Part shown: positions 15,208 to 23,848 of the stretch, in pieces
Position numbering within the stretch: the first letter of the stretch is position 1
Layout: every line of letters begins with the position of its first letter
NCBI GenBank assembly: GCA_038873195.1
Contig: JAVZEV010000001.1
Span: 214,490 to 278,489 of the forward strand
Length of the DNA: 64,000 nucleotides
Direction: 5' to 3'
From: Candidatus Bathyarchaeia archaeon
GTDB lineage: Archaea > Thermoproteota > Bathyarchaeia > Bathyarchaeales > Bathycorpusculaceae
The notes under the pieces: generated by a model
Database searches by the model: none
Seen by the model: the letters and a program-made list of their open reading frames with translations, nothing else
Told to the model about the DNA's origin: nothing
Program-made: the position numbers and the translations under genes

Positions 15208-16603
15208 AAAGGATGAAGTAGTCAAGTTTATAACCGAAAACAGCATCAAAATAGTAAATTTGTGCCACATTCCCGAAGATGGACGATTAAAAACTTTAAG
15301 TTTTTCAGCGAATGACTCTAACAGAATTTATAAAATTTTGGAGTTCGGCGAAAGAGTTGATGGTTCAAACCTTTTCTCTTTTATCGAGCCTGGAAAAAGT
15401 GATATTTACATTGTGCCAAGACTTGGCAAAACATTTTTGAATCCTTTTTCGCCTGCGCCCACTTTGAATATTCTCTGTGACTATTTGGATGAGCATGGTA
15501 AACCTTTGGATGTTGCCCCCAAAAACGTTTTGGCTAGGGCAGAAGAAAAATTGTATTCTTCAAGCGGTGTTACCTTGAAGGTTCTGGCTGAGCTAGAGTT
15601 TTACGCAATTTCCAAGTCAGAAGGCGATATACTTTTTCCAGGAGCGGCGGACAAAAATTATCATGAGTCTGCGCCTTTCGCGAAATTTGAAAGTCTAAGA
15701 AACGAGATTCTAGTTACGCTGGCTAACATTGGAATTGGCACGAAATATGGTCACAGCGAAGTTGGTTGGATGCTGAGTAAGGATAACATGCTCATGGAAC
15801 AGCAAGAAATAGAATTTTTGCCACAGAATCTAACGGACATGGCTGAATCAATCGCGATTGCAAAATGGGTAATCCGGAATACATGCGCGAAATATGGTGT
15901 CTCTGCTTCATTTTCGCCGAAAATAGCTTTGGAACATGCCGGAAACGGATTGCACATTCACTTGTGCGGGTTTAAAAATGGAGAAAACATAGTTGCGAAT
16001 CCAAACGGAACTTTAAGCGCAGACGCATTAAAAATGATTGGCGGAATACTGAAGTTTGCGCCAAGTCTTTCGGCTTTTGGAAATCCAACACCAGTATCAT
16101 ACTTACGTTTTGTCGCACGCAAAGAATCACCAATGAACATTTGCTGGAGCGCCCGCAACCGCCTCGCTTTAATTCGCATTCCATTGTGGTGGAGCTTCAA
16201 AAAAGGAAGCGTAGAAAAAGGTAACTGTCGAGAAACATTAGAGTACCGAGCACCAGACCCATTTGCAAACGCTTACTTGCTTTTTGCTGGAGTAGCAGTT
16301 GCAGTTAACTATGGACTGGAAAAATCCGAAGAAGTGTTGAAAATTGCTGAGACCTTGCACGTTGAAGCAGTAGGCAGCAAAAGAAAAAGGCTCAAAGTCT
16401 TGCCACGCTCATGCAATGAATCCGCCAAGCACCTACAAAAGGATAGACGCTTTTATGAAGCAAACGGCGTTTTTCCAAAAAAACTAGTCGACAAGACAAT
16501 AGAAAAACTGAGAGCTTACAAGGACAAAGATTTATGGAAAAACTTAGCAGACAAACCAGGCAAAATCGAGAACATGCTAAAGCAGTATCTGCATTACGGT
16601 TGA
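15182..16603 (+). CDS. Divergent glutamine synthetase-family ligase
   Basis: A 473-residue member of the glutamine synthetase superfamily, which makes amide bonds with ATP and ammonia or amines. N-terminal beta-grasp (about 20-100), then active-site motifs AELEFYAIS (metal glutamates, about 136-144), QQEIEFLPQN, HAGNGLHIHLCGF (ammonia/glutamate site), SARNRLALIRIPLWW and LEYRAPDPFANAYL. The usual GxNxYxRL and NRSA..RxP segments are altered and the adenylylation region is absent. GGAGAGAG precedes the ATG. It may be a gamma-glutamyl-amine ligase or another GlnA-like enzyme; a canonical ammonia-assimilating GlnA is less likely. Confidence 0.82.
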   Translation: MQKTLHFSEKDEVVKFITENSIKIVNLCHIPEDGRLKTLSFSANDSNRIYKILEFGERVDGSNLFSFIEPGKSDIYIVPRLGKTFLNPFSPAPTLNILCDYLDEHGKPLDVAPKNVLARAEEKLYSSSGVTLKVLAELEFYAISKSEGDILFPGAADKNYHESAPFAKFESLRNEILVTLANIGIGTKYGHSEVGWMLSKDNMLMEQQEIEFLPQNLTDMAESIAIAKWVIRNTCAKYGVSASFSPKIALEHAGNGLHIHLCGFKNGENIVANPNGTLSADALKMIGGILKFAPSLSAFGNPTPVSYLRFVARKESPMNICWSARNRLALIRIPLWWSFKKGSVEKGNCRETLEYRAPDPFANAYLLFAGVAVAVNYGLEKSEEVLKIAETLHVEAVGSKRKRLKVLPRSCNESAKHLQKDRRFYEANGVFPKKLVDKTIEKLRAYKDKDLWKNLADKPGKIENMLKQYLHYG

Positions 16604-16608
16604 GAAAC

Positions 16609-16620
16609 ACTTATAGCATA
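16609..16620 (+). promoter_or_regulatory. TATA-like element of tRNA-Ala
   Basis: ACTTATAGCATA about 25-33 bp before the mature 5' end at 16643, a normal spacing for an archaeal promoter serving a tRNA. Confidence 0.45.
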
Positions 16621-16642
16621 TCCAAAAATGTTACTCTAACAC

Positions 16643-16720
16643 GGGCGGGTAGATCAGCCTGGTATGATCGCCACGTTGGCATCGTGGAGGCCGCGGGTTC
16701 GAATCCCGCCCCGTCCACCA
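16643..16720 (+). tRNA. tRNA-Ala (GGC)
   Basis: Acceptor stem GGGCGGG pairs with CCCGTCC and includes the G3-U70 wobble that identifies alanine tRNAs. D stem GATC/GATC, anticodon stem CCACG/CGTGG with loop TTGGCAT (anticodon GGC), T stem GCGGG/CCCGC with loop TTCGAAT. Discriminator A at 16717 and CCA encoded at 16718-16720. No intron. Confidence 0.96.
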
Positions 16721-16828
16721 GATACAGCATTGGCACACCAGTCCTTTTATGAACGGTTTTTTAAACTTCCTTTCTGAAGTATAAAAAAGCTAAGTCTAAA
16801 GTTTTGTGAAACAAGAACAAAGGGTAAG

Positions 16829-16942
16829 TCACTTATGCTTGACTCTTCTTTTTGTCCTCGGTTTTAGCTTTAACTTTCTTACAACATCCACTTGTTCTGC
16901 TGGAAAATAGTATGGCAGGGTATTGTATGAGCTTGGAGGCAT
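16829..16942 (-). CDS. 37-residue basic microprotein
   Basis: ATG 16942 lies 8 nt after the stop of the membrane protein gene upstream, with GAGG 4-7 nt before it. The product begins MPPSSYNTLPYYFPAEQVDV and ends with a strongly basic KLKLKPRTKRRVKHK tail. The tight spacing and ribosome-binding site argue for a real coupled small gene. No family recognised. Confidence 0.5.
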   Translation of the reverse strand: MPPSSYNTLPYYFPAEQVDVVRKLKLKPRTKRRVKHK

Positions 16943-16949
16943 ATTCCTC

Positions 16950-17663
16950 TTAAACTTCTTTTTTGGCATAAACTCCAAAGATGTTAATGGAAGAGTTCTG
17001 CTTAAATTTTCGCGTGCGAAAATTACCTTGAAAGCTTGTAGAAAATAAACGCAATGTCAAGCATGCAAATCGTATATAACCACCCAAAAGGACGAACCAA
17101 AACTCAATTCCCCAGTATAGGCTTACTTGCCAAAACCATGTTAAAGTTAAAATCGCTATAATGATAAGGATAGCCCCACTCAATAGGGCAAGTTTTGGGT
17201 ATGGAAGAGATTTCCTAACTTCCAAAAGAGTAGCTCCCCAAACTAACATTCCAATATTCAGAATTGCCAAAAAGTTAGCAGTCATCCAAATATAGCTTCT
17301 CAAAAGGTAAAAGCTGGCAATTGAATAACACATCACTGCGAAGCCAGCAAGATGTAAAAAGCCACATAATAAGGCTATTACTGAGTTATACCTAATTCTT
17401 AATCCAAAGCAAGCAAAACTGCCAAGTAAGAATGAGGCTAAGAAAAAACCGTAAACAATAATGGAGTAAACTCCTGATTGAAAGAATATTCCGCTGATGG
17501 CACTTGAATAGCCATAACCAAGCCGATAACTAATCAAATTCAAAAGTACAAGTAAAAACCAAGTGAACCAGCCTAAGAAACCCGCAACACAGCCGATAAA
17601 GCCAACTCGAAAGAAAATCACACTTTTCGTATCCTTAGAGGACAATTTGAGACACACTATCAA
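16950..17663 (-). CDS. Six-helix integral membrane protein
   Basis: A 237-residue protein with about six hydrophobic helices (roughly residues 20-45, 55-88, 95-118, 126-146, 153-178 and 183-203) and a basic C-terminal tail of about 35 residues. No conserved charged pair or motif points to a transporter or enzyme family. It is followed closely by a 37-residue basic ORF, perhaps in one transcript. Confidence 0.65.
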   Translation of the reverse strand: MIVCLKLSSKDTKSVIFFRVGFIGCVAGFLGWFTWFLLVLLNLISYRLGYGYSSAISGIFFQSGVYSIIVYGFFLASFLLGSFACFGLRIRYNSVIALLCGFLHLAGFAVMCYSIASFYLLRSYIWMTANFLAILNIGMLVWGATLLEVRKSLPYPKLALLSGAILIIIAILTLTWFWQVSLYWGIEFWFVLLGGYIRFACLTLRLFSTSFQGNFRTRKFKQNSSINIFGVYAKKEV

Positions 17664-17979
17664 CTTGTATGTTCAACTATCTAGATAAACGTTTGCGGAA
17701 GCGCGCGGAATGTTTTAGATATATCAATTTCATTTTGCAGATTAAGAGAGCGCTTTGGAAGCTACACTTTCAAATATGCTTTATCTTAAATCCATTTAAG
17801 CCTCTCCAAGCCTTTCCACATATTCTCCGGGACGCCTAACTCTCGCATCTCAGAAGTCACATTACAGTTCCATAAACGCATAAAAACGTTAGAAGTCAAG
17901 GTTCAACCTATTTATAAGGGGGGCTATAACTTTCGCAGAGCACAAAAGAAAAGACAGTAAATAGGCATATCGTAATCGC
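17664..17979. other. Intergenic with repeat copy B and a possible 31-codon frame
   Basis: On the minus strand ATG 17881, at the edge of repeat B, opens 31 codons to TAA 17786 with a plausible protein-like end (MRELGVPENMWKGLERLKWI). No ribosome-binding site is clear, so I treat it as a possible gene fragment only. Nothing else is visible. Confidence 0.35.
17883..17950 (+). repeat. Dispersed ~60-bp repeat, copy B
   Basis: ACGTTAGAAGTCAAGGTTCA followed by ACCTATTTATAAGG, a G-run 2 nt shorter than in copy A, GGCTATA and GCAGAGCACAAAAG. The left part is identical to copy A over 29 bp. It faces the 3' end of a minus-strand gene, so it cannot be that gene's promoter. Confidence 0.85.
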
Positions 17980-18252
17980 TTATTGCTTATTTTTCTCTTC
18001 CTTTGCAATTAACCGCTTTAGCTTCTTCTCCATCTTTAACTCGTAAACATGCTCTTTTGGCGGTGCAGGCAAACTTCTTCTCTTAAAAAGCAAGTTAGGA
18101 GCAACAATGCGCCTTTCGCCGGTTTTAACTTCCACTTTTTCGCCGTAAACCTTATCCTCAAAAGGTTCTAAAGCTTCCACAATCCAGTTTCCTCGACTTT
18201 CCGCCAAAATCTTAACCTTATACTTTCCCTTGTAATATCGAACTTCACTCAT
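17980..18252 (-). CDS. Small conserved-looking beta-rich protein
   Basis: A 90-residue protein. Residues 5-60 alternate in a pattern of short strands (YYKGKYKVKILAESRGNWIV, then EKVEVKTGERRIVAPNLLF), resembling a small SH3/KOW-like barrel, followed by a basic helical tail KMEKKLKRLIAKEEKNK. Such size and charge suggest nucleic-acid or ribosome binding, but no named family is recognised. It lies 36 bp downstream of the desulforedoxin gene on the same strand. Confidence 0.65.
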   Translation of the reverse strand: MSEVRYYKGKYKVKILAESRGNWIVEALEPFEDKVYGEKVEVKTGERRIVAPNLLFKRRSLPAPPKEHVYELKMEKKLKRLIAKEEKNKQ

Positions 18253-18288
18253 ACGATTCGTCGCCCCTTTTTTCTCAGTGTCAATTAT

Positions 18289-18405
18289 CTACTTGACAAG
18301 TTTCATTGGTTTACCACAACAAACCAGCGTGCCCTTTCCGGCTTCCAAAACCTTGAGTTTATTACCACATATTTCACAGAGAAAAACCTCTCCAACCTTA
18401 GTCAT
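18289..18405 (-). CDS. Desulforedoxin-like iron protein
   Basis: ATG 18405 (GAGGTGA 8-14 nt upstream) to TAG 18289 encodes 38 residues: [20 protein letters not shown], then [18 protein letters not shown]. The C-x2-C near the start and the C-C pair later are the four ligands of a desulforedoxin Fe(Cys)4 site, the same fold that forms the N-terminal domain of some superoxide reductases. Likely an electron carrier in oxygen or redox defence; flavodoxin and cupin genes lie within 3 kb, without operon linkage. Confidence 0.88.
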   Translation of the reverse strand: MTKVGEVFLCEICGNKLKVLEAGKGTLVCCGKPMKLVK

Positions 18406-18526
18406 TCATGTTTCACCTCGCACACAACACCTATTGTTCCTTTAAGTATTTATTTTCTAACACAACTAACAAACGCGAATAAGCGTAGGAAAAACAGTCA
18501 CAAAACATATTAGCTCTCTAAATAAC

Positions 18527-18727
18527 ATGATTATCATGAACTCATTAGGCCCAAGAGTAGCAGCAACAGTTATAATCGGTGTAGGTTGGCTGGCCTTCAT
18601 AGTGCTTTATCTCGCATTCTTCGCTGGCAGTTTCGACTTCTGGCAAAAACTAGCAATACTAATCGCTTCAGGAGCCATTGCATGCGGCATAGTAGCGCTC
18701 ATGTGGATAAAATGGATGCTCAAATGA
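18527..18727 (+). CDS. Two-helix small membrane protein
   Basis: A 66-residue protein with two hydrophobic helices (VAATVIIGVGWLAFIVLYLA and LAILIASGAIACGIVALMWI) joined by a short FDFWQK loop. Start could be ATG 18527 or ATG 18536. No family recognised. Confidence 0.6.
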   Translation: MIIMNSLGPRVAATVIIGVGWLAFIVLYLAFFAGSFDFWQKLAILIASGAIACGIVALMWIKWMLK

Positions 18728-18822
18728 CACACGCCAAAAGTCAAACCCTATACACAAATGAATAGGCTAAGTGCTGAGAGTTTATGAAGACAACATTTGA
18801 GCCATAATACTTGCAGAAATGC

Positions 18823-19239
18823 TTAAGCTTGAAGCACCCTTCTCAGCGCAGCTCTTATTCTCTCTATAATCTCATCATGCTCAATCATTATTCGCTGTGT
18901 TTCAGGCTTAGCTTCCACTGTAACGCTTACACGCCTATTATAGTCTTCAACACTCTTATTCGTTGCTGCAATAACCTCTTTCACCCAACTTATCTTCTCC
19001 TCCATGTCTTCAGGAGTCGCAACAAGCCTTAACGTGTCACCGATTAAGAAAAGCTTTCTATCCCAAAGATGCCTACTCGTCCGCCATTCTCTTTCGAAAA
19101 TGTCTTGCCAAACGTGATCTGGTTCTGAGTCCAGAGGAAGGTCAACGACATATGCGTTTGGAAAGTAATGATCTTTTCTAATGGTGATATTTTCGATTTT
19201 TAATGGTTCTTTAAGGTTGACTTCTTTAACGTTCACCAT
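18823..19239 (-). CDS. Uncharacterised soluble protein
   Basis: A 138-residue acidic-basic mixed protein. The N-terminal half contains strands and the unusual aromatic stretch DHVWQDIFEREWRTSRHLWD; the middle has RKLFLIGDTLRLVATPEDME and the C-terminal part is helical. I recognise no family and no catalytic motif. It is divergent from the membrane protein at 19463. Confidence 0.6.
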   Translation of the reverse strand: MVNVKEVNLKEPLKIENITIRKDHYFPNAYVVDLPLDSEPDHVWQDIFEREWRTSRHLWDRKLFLIGDTLRLVATPEDMEEKISWVKEVIAATNKSVEDYNRRVSVTVEAKPETQRIMIEHDEIIERIRAALRRVLQA

Positions 19240-19462
19240 TACGATTTCACTCTGTTTAATATTAATGATGCCTAGTTCACTTAAATCTTACCCAAAAAAC
19301 AAAACAAGAAAATTTAAGGCGAAAAAGACAAAATTCTCTCAAAAATATCCGCTTTTGACAATCTAACCGCTAAGAAAGAGGCAAATTAAACTCGAAGTTA
19401 AAAATTATTCAGCAAATCTTATATACATAGATAAAAGATGCTAATAGAAAAGAGGGAAAAAT

Positions 19463-19954
19463 TTGAAACCAAACTACATCGGCATCATCGCTGGAATACT
19501 AGCATTCATCAGCATAGCACTACCATGGTGGACAGTATCATACAGCGGAGCAGGAATTTCTCTATCATCCGACTTATACCTATACAATGTCGGAACAGTC
19601 TCAGGACTTACACTTGAAGCATGGTTCGTTTGGGCTGCTCTTGCTCTCATTATCATAGGCGGAATACTAGCAATAGTCGGCAGTATAATAGCAAAGGGAA
19701 AAACTATTCTACTTGGTGGCGGAATCCTTGCGTTGCTTTCAATAATAATTTTTGCAGTCGGCTTGCAAATGGAACTTTCACGACTAGGTGCACCATTCGG
19801 CTTGTTTTCTAGTTTTTCAGAAACCCTTGGAGAAATCACAGTGACTTACTCAACCTATCTGTCTTATGGATTCTGGATTGCTTTGGTCGCTGCAATAATA
19901 GCCTTTGTCTCCTTCATGAAATATCCCACAGAAGCTGCAGCGCCACCTAGTTAA
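19463..19954 (+). CDS. Four-helix membrane protein
   Basis: A 163-residue integral membrane protein with helices at about residues 5-24, 50-75, 78-100 and 130-152 and an extracellular loop of about 25 residues after the first helix. TTG 19463 is the start, with GAGGGA 7-12 nt upstream, and CTTATATACATAG at about 19419-19431 is a good TATA element. Proteins with this layout are common in archaea, without assigned role. Confidence 0.7.
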   Translation: MKPNYIGIIAGILAFISIALPWWTVSYSGAGISLSSDLYLYNVGTVSGLTLEAWFVWAALALIIIGGILAIVGSIIAKGKTILLGGGILALLSIIIFAVGLQMELSRLGAPFGLFSSFSETLGEITVTYSTYLSYGFWIALVAAIIAFVSFMKYPTEAAAPPS

Positions 19955-20002
19955 AAACAAAATTCCCCTTTTTCTTATTTAACCAGTGTATATAAGAAGT
20001 TT

Positions 20003-20407
20003 TTAGTTTGTGCTTGTTAGCATTTGTGATTTTTTAAGGTATAGATAAACGATTGATATGGCTGGAACAATTAAGCCGATAGCTGCAGTGTATTGGATTG
20101 TTAACCCCCAAATGTCAAAGGCTATAGTTGCGATGCTAACCATAATTATAGCCCAAAATCCCCATTTCTGTTTTGCCAAGAGACCGAAAGCAGCAATAAG
20201 CCCGCATATGCCTAAGAATAGAAACATCACAAACAATATCTGAGATGTTGTAGGAGAAATGGGCACGTCTAAAAACTTACCCATTCCTTCTGGCATTCCG
20301 GCGAATGCAAAATAGAGTCTGCCGATAGATTGAAGCAGCCACAGCGCACTTACCATAATGGTTCCTCGAGTTGGCAACCTTGAACCTTCAACTTTCTCCT
20401 TACCCAT
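20003..20407 (-). CDS. Four-helix membrane protein
   Basis: A 134-residue protein with four hydrophobic helices (about 18-36, 53-74, 80-100 and 103-124). It lies 6 bp downstream of the flavodoxin gene on the same strand, so both are probably co-transcribed. No family recognised; a flavodoxin-linked redox role would be speculation. Confidence 0.65.
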   Translation of the reverse strand: MGKEKVEGSRLPTRGTIMVSALWLLQSIGRLYFAFAGMPEGMGKFLDVPISPTTSQILFVMFLFLGICGLIAAFGLLAKQKWGFWAIIMVSIATIAFDIWGLTIQYTAAIGLIVPAISIVYLYLKKSQMLTSTN

Positions 20408-20413
20408 GCTCCA

Positions 20414-20881
20414 TCATCCACCTAGCTTAAGCTGAGCCGATATTTTTCGTCCAAACTCTCTGCATTTAGGCAACTCGCCTTCCACAATTGGGCCCTTCAT
20501 TCCCTGAACTTTTATTGATAAACCAGAAATTATCTGCTTTAATCCTGGCGCTTTTTCGTTTATTTGTTTCTCCATTTTCTTCACGGCTTTCTCAAAGTCT
20601 CCTCCCAAATACGTATCAAAAACAGCGAACTTTTTCCCTTGCAGCTGTAACTCGCCAAGCTTATCAATAAAGCCCTTTATGCCTCTTGTTGGTCCGCCAA
20701 AGTGGTTGGGGGAACCAATCAGAACAACATCATATGTTGGCACTTCTTTAAGGTCAACTTCTTTGAGTTCTCTAACTGCAACGTTTATTTTTTCAATCTC
20801 GTTCATGCCCTCAACAATTGCTTCTGCTACACGCTTAGTATTGCCATACTTCGACTCATAAACAACAAGCACTTTTACCAT
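20414..20881 (-). CDS. Flavodoxin
   Basis: A flavodoxin-fold electron carrier. The FMN phosphate loop is VYESKYGNTKRVAEAI just after the first strand, the second FMN loop is IGSPNHFGGPTRGIKGF and the third FDTYLGGDFEKAVKKME. ATG 20881 is chosen because AGGTG lies 7 nt upstream and the Rossmann strand begins at once; an in-frame start at 20908 would add nine hydrophobic residues. About 155 residues is normal for a short-chain flavodoxin. Probable partner of oxidoreductases in this anaerobe. Confidence 0.93.
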   Translation of the reverse strand: MVKVLVVYESKYGNTKRVAEAIVEGMNEIEKINVAVRELKEVDLKEVPTYDVVLIGSPNHFGGPTRGIKGFIDKLGELQLQGKKFAVFDTYLGGDFEKAVKKMEKQINEKAPGLKQIISGLSIKVQGMKGPIVEGELPKCREFGRKISAQLKLGG

Positions 20882-21301
20882 TACAACACCTACTATTACA
20901 TCAATCACATGAGCTTTAAGATTTATGCACTCTCAACACAAAAACTCAGAAGACAAAAACTTGAAACTGAAACCAAAAGCTGCCTGCAATTTGAAGTCAA
21001 TTTTTTGCTATTCTACGCTTACAAACGAGCGAGAATTAAGCGAATTTAACTTGGCGGAAATGGTGCGGGGGGCTAGGTTTATACTGTCGTTTAAAACTGT
21101 CAAATTCGTTCAAACGTATGCTGAACTAGCTAGTACACCGCGTCTAGGTCGAGTTTGTATCAGCGACAAGTGAAGACATCTCCCGTTATCCACTTTAACA
21201 TAGATATCTCCAAGAATAACGTAGCGAACAGACGCTTTTAAAGAAAGATTCTTCTATTGTCAATTAAAGATTAGTGAGTGCAATAAAAGAAAAAGAGGGA
21301 A
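20882..21301. other. Intergenic, nothing identified
   Basis: About 400 bp between the cupin and flavodoxin genes (both minus). No ribosome-binding site or coherent protein. A stretch at about 21060-21140 ending in CCCCCCGCACCA on the minus strand looks like a tRNA 3' end at first glance but has no T arm. Confidence 0.5.
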
Positions 21302-21589
21302 CTATTTCTTTAGTTCCACAACTAAGAGGTCAACATCGGTTTTTCCTATGTTCTCGACTTCGTGAGATTGGGCTTTGAAGAAGATTGCTTGACCAGCCTT
21401 GAGGTCGAAGACGTTCGCTTTTCCCGAAGTTGTGATTTTCAATTTGCCGCCTTTGAGAACATATACTACATGGTCAGGATGGCTGTGCATTGGTGCTTTG
21501 TCGCTTGGTTTAAACAGCGTGTCAACAACTCGCACTCGTTCGTTTTCCATAATCACCTTGCTTTCCATATTTTCACTTCTATTAGACAA
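21302..21589 (-). CDS. Single-domain cupin protein
   Basis: A 95-residue cupin. The metal-binding motif 1 is reduced to MHSHPDHVVYVLKGG (two histidines and the spacer), and motif 2 contains LKAGQAIFFKAQSHEVENIG with the third histidine. This small barrel may bind a metal and a small ligand; catalytic function cannot be assigned. Start TTG 21589, or ATG 21568 with a weak ribosome-binding site. Confidence 0.87.
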   Translation of the reverse strand: MSNRSENMESKVIMENERVRVVDTLFKPSDKAPMHSHPDHVVYVLKGGKLKITTSGKANVFDLKAGQAIFFKAQSHEVENIGKTDVDLLVVELKK

Positions 21590-21763
21590 GTTCTCTCTGT
21601 TCAGCTATAACTTTTCCGCACTTGCCTTGAATTTGGTTGGTTGGGGTAAAGTTTTATGCACACAAGGGCTAAGTTTTATCCCACACAGCAAATCATAGAT
21701 GCTTTGAAACTATAACGTTAGATTCCTAGAGGTTGACAGTTTAAACGCTCAAGCGAGATTTAG

Positions 21764-21848
21764 TGCGGGGGGTGGGATTTGAACCCACGAACCCCTACGG
21801 GATAGGCTCCTGAAGCCTACGCCTTTGGCCATGCTCGGCGACCCCCGC
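21764..21848 (-). tRNA. tRNA-Leu (CAG)
   Basis: Class II tRNA read on the minus strand. Acceptor stem GCGGGGG/CCCCCGC, discriminator A, anticodon stem TAGGC/GCCTA with loop TTCAGGA (anticodon CAG), a long variable arm TCCCGTAGGGGTTC and T arm GTGGG-TTCAAAT-CCCAC. CCA is not encoded (next bases CTA), unlike the tRNA-Ala in this window. Confidence 0.96.
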
Positions 21849-21919
21849 CTGCAAATGAAATGTTATATGAAAAGGTTTAAGAGTTACTATAGGCTTTTGC
21901 TAGAAACGGTGAAGTGTAG

Positions 21920-22081
21920 ATGCCTACGCATGGTTCGCTTTCAAAGGCTGGAAAAGTTAGGTCTCAAACTCCAAAGATTCAGCCTACGCCAAAGAAAAGC
22001 CCCAGCCCACGCTTTAGAAACAAGCGCAATTATGAGAAAAGACTGATTTTGCAGAGAAAACCTGGACAAAACTGGGTTTAA
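21920..22081 (+). CDS. rps30e: 30S ribosomal protein S30e
   Basis: ATG 21920 to TAA 22081 encodes 53 residues: [20 protein letters not shown], then a basic [17 protein letters not shown] and the conserved end KPGQNWV. These are the S30e (eS30) landmarks; the protein belongs to the small subunit of archaeal and eukaryotic ribosomes. GGTGAAG lies 7-13 nt before the ATG. It stands between tRNA-Leu (opposite strand) and repeat copy C, away from other ribosomal genes. Confidence 0.95.
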   Translation: MPTHGSLSKAGKVRSQTPKIQPTPKKSPSPRFRNKRNYEKRLILQRKPGQNWV

Positions 22082-22109
22082 ACAATAGTTGAATTTCTAT
22101 CCCCCTAAG

Positions 22110-22176
22110 ACATTAGAACACGTGTCTCAACCTATTTATAAGGGAGGGGCTATAACCTCCGCACAGCACAAAAAAA
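22110..22176 (+). repeat. Dispersed ~60-bp repeat, copy C
   Basis: ACATTAGAACACGTGTCTCA followed by the intact core CCTATTTATAAGGGAGG (core 22131-22154), GGCTATA and GCACAGCACAAAA. It lies 100 bp before the amidohydrolase gene and might supply its promoter. Confidence 0.85.
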
Positions 22177-22245
22177 TAGACAAATAATTCTTGGTAGCGA
22201 GAAAGAACTAAACTTTTATTCGCTTTTCTAAACATACTTTGAAGC

Positions 22246-23814
22246 ATGCTGAAAGCTACGCTTGCAATTTTAAACGCTAAGATTATCACGTTAAACCAGA
22301 AACAGCCACACGCCGAAGCAGTAGCCATTCACAACAGAAAAATTGCTGCTGTAGGTTCAAACAAAGAAATTCGCAGATACATAGGCAACAAAACAGAAGT
22401 AATCGACGCAAAAAACAAAACAATCATTCCAGGACTCGTTGACTGCCATGTACACATGACAAGCTTCGGACAGTTCCTGCAAACCTTAGACCTTCGTGAT
22501 GTGCAATCTATAAAAGTGATGCAGCAGAAACTCAAAGACTATGCCGATAAGAACGCAGAGAAAAGTTGGATCTTGGGTGGCAGATGGGACCAAGAAAAAT
22601 TCGTTGAAAAACGCTTTCCAACACGCTGGGATTTAGACGCTGCAGTTGCAGACAAGCCTGTCTTTTTAACACGCATTTGTGGTCATATTGCAGTTGCCAA
22701 CACTAAGGCTTTGCAGTTGGCTGGAATAACTAAGGAAACTGTTGTTGAAGGCGGAAAAATAGACTTAGACGAAGCTGTTGGAGAACTTAATGGGATATTG
22801 CGTGAAAATGCAATGGACCTTGTCTGGAGAACCATTCCAAAACCAAGCCCAAAGCAACTTGAAGAAGCATGCATTATGGCATGCAAAAGGGCTGTCGAAG
22901 CTGGACTTACAGGTGCTCATTGGCTTCTAAATTCTGCCGAAGAAATGCGCATAATACAAAGGCTGTATGCTGAAGGAAAACTGCCTCTAAGAGTTTATTT
23001 GGGCTTTCCAGTAGACCTTTTAGACGAAATAATCAGTTTAGGCTTGCTCTCAGGCTTTGGAAATGACATGGTTAAAATAGGATTTGTAAAACTCTTCGCT
23101 GATGGCTCTTTGGGCGCACGAACTGCCGCTTTAAAGCAGCCTTATGCTGACAAGCCTGAAACGTGTGGCATTATGCTTTATTCGCAGAGGAAACTGAACC
23201 AGCTTGTTTTGAAAGCACACAAGGCTGGTTTGCAGTTGGCTGTTCACGCAATTGGTGATTGTGCTGTGGAAGCAGTTTTGAAGGCTTATGAAAAAGCTTT
23301 GCGTGCGTTTCCGCGTGCGAATCATAGGCATAGGATTGAGCATTGTTCGGTTCTTAATCCAAAACTGATTAGGCGCATGAAACGTTTGGGTTTAATAGCC
23401 TCTGTGCAGCCGCATTTTGTTGTTTCGGACTTTTGGGTTGTTGACCGCGTTGGCAACGTTAGAGCACGTTGGGTTTACCCGTTAAAGACGTTGATGAAAG
23501 AAGGATTAACTGTAGTTGCTGGTTCGGATTGTCCTGTGGAACCTATTAGTCCGTTGTTGGGGGTTTGGGCTGCTGTTGCTAGGAAGAGTTTTCCGGAAGA
23601 AAAGCTTAGTGTGGAGGAAGCGTTAAGAGTTTACACGGTGAATGCAGCTTTTGCTTCTTTTGACGAGGATAAAAGAGGGTTAATTGCGGTTGGGAAGTTT
23701 GCGGATTTGGTTGTTTTGTCTGATGATTTGTTTGATATTTCGCCTGAGGAGATTAGGAATGTGAAGGTGGAAATGGTGATTGTTAGTGGAAAGGTGGTTT
23801 ACGCGCGAAAGTAG
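22246..23814 (+). CDS. YtcJ-type metal-dependent amidohydrolase
   Basis: A 522-residue amidohydrolase-superfamily enzyme of the COG1574/YtcJ group. N-terminal beta-sandwich (ILNAKIITLNQ...), the metal motif GLVDCHVHMTSFGQ near residues 65-78, LGGRWDQEKF, the metal-site histidines in LAVHAIGDCAVEAVL and RIEHCSVL, a catalytic aspartate in VAGSDCPVEPISPLLG, and the closing sandwich GKFADLVVL. Hydrolyses an amide or related bond; substrate unknown for most of this family. Start ATG 22246. Confidence 0.9.
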   Translation: MLKATLAILNAKIITLNQKQPHAEAVAIHNRKIAAVGSNKEIRRYIGNKTEVIDAKNKTIIPGLVDCHVHMTSFGQFLQTLDLRDVQSIKVMQQKLKDYADKNAEKSWILGGRWDQEKFVEKRFPTRWDLDAAVADKPVFLTRICGHIAVANTKALQLAGITKETVVEGGKIDLDEAVGELNGILRENAMDLVWRTIPKPSPKQLEEACIMACKRAVEAGLTGAHWLLNSAEEMRIIQRLYAEGKLPLRVYLGFPVDLLDEIISLGLLSGFGNDMVKIGFVKLFADGSLGARTAALKQPYADKPETCGIMLYSQRKLNQLVLKAHKAGLQLAVHAIGDCAVEAVLKAYEKALRAFPRANHRHRIEHCSVLNPKLIRRMKRLGLIASVQPHFVVSDFWVVDRVGNVRARWVYPLKTLMKEGLTVVAGSDCPVEPISPLLGVWAAVARKSFPEEKLSVEEALRVYTVNAAFASFDEDKRGLIAVGKFADLVVLSDDLFDISPEEIRNVKVEMVIVSGKVVYARK

Positions 23815-23848
23815 CTTGCATGTTTAGTGTGGTTTATTTGTTTCTTTT

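Noticed and set aside
18741-18775. Possible further repeat copy (AAGTCAAACCCTATACACAA)
   Set aside because: Only short matches to the left half and none to the GGGAGGGGCTATA block, so not counted.
21050-21140. A tRNA-like sequence on the minus strand ending CCCCCCGCACCA
   Set aside because: Acceptor ends do not pair over seven bases and there is no T arm or anticodon stem.
20882-21301. A protein-like stretch on the minus strand (VKVDNGRCLHLSLIQ)
   Set aside because: It has no start codon or ribosome-binding site and is short; treated as chance or a faint remnant.
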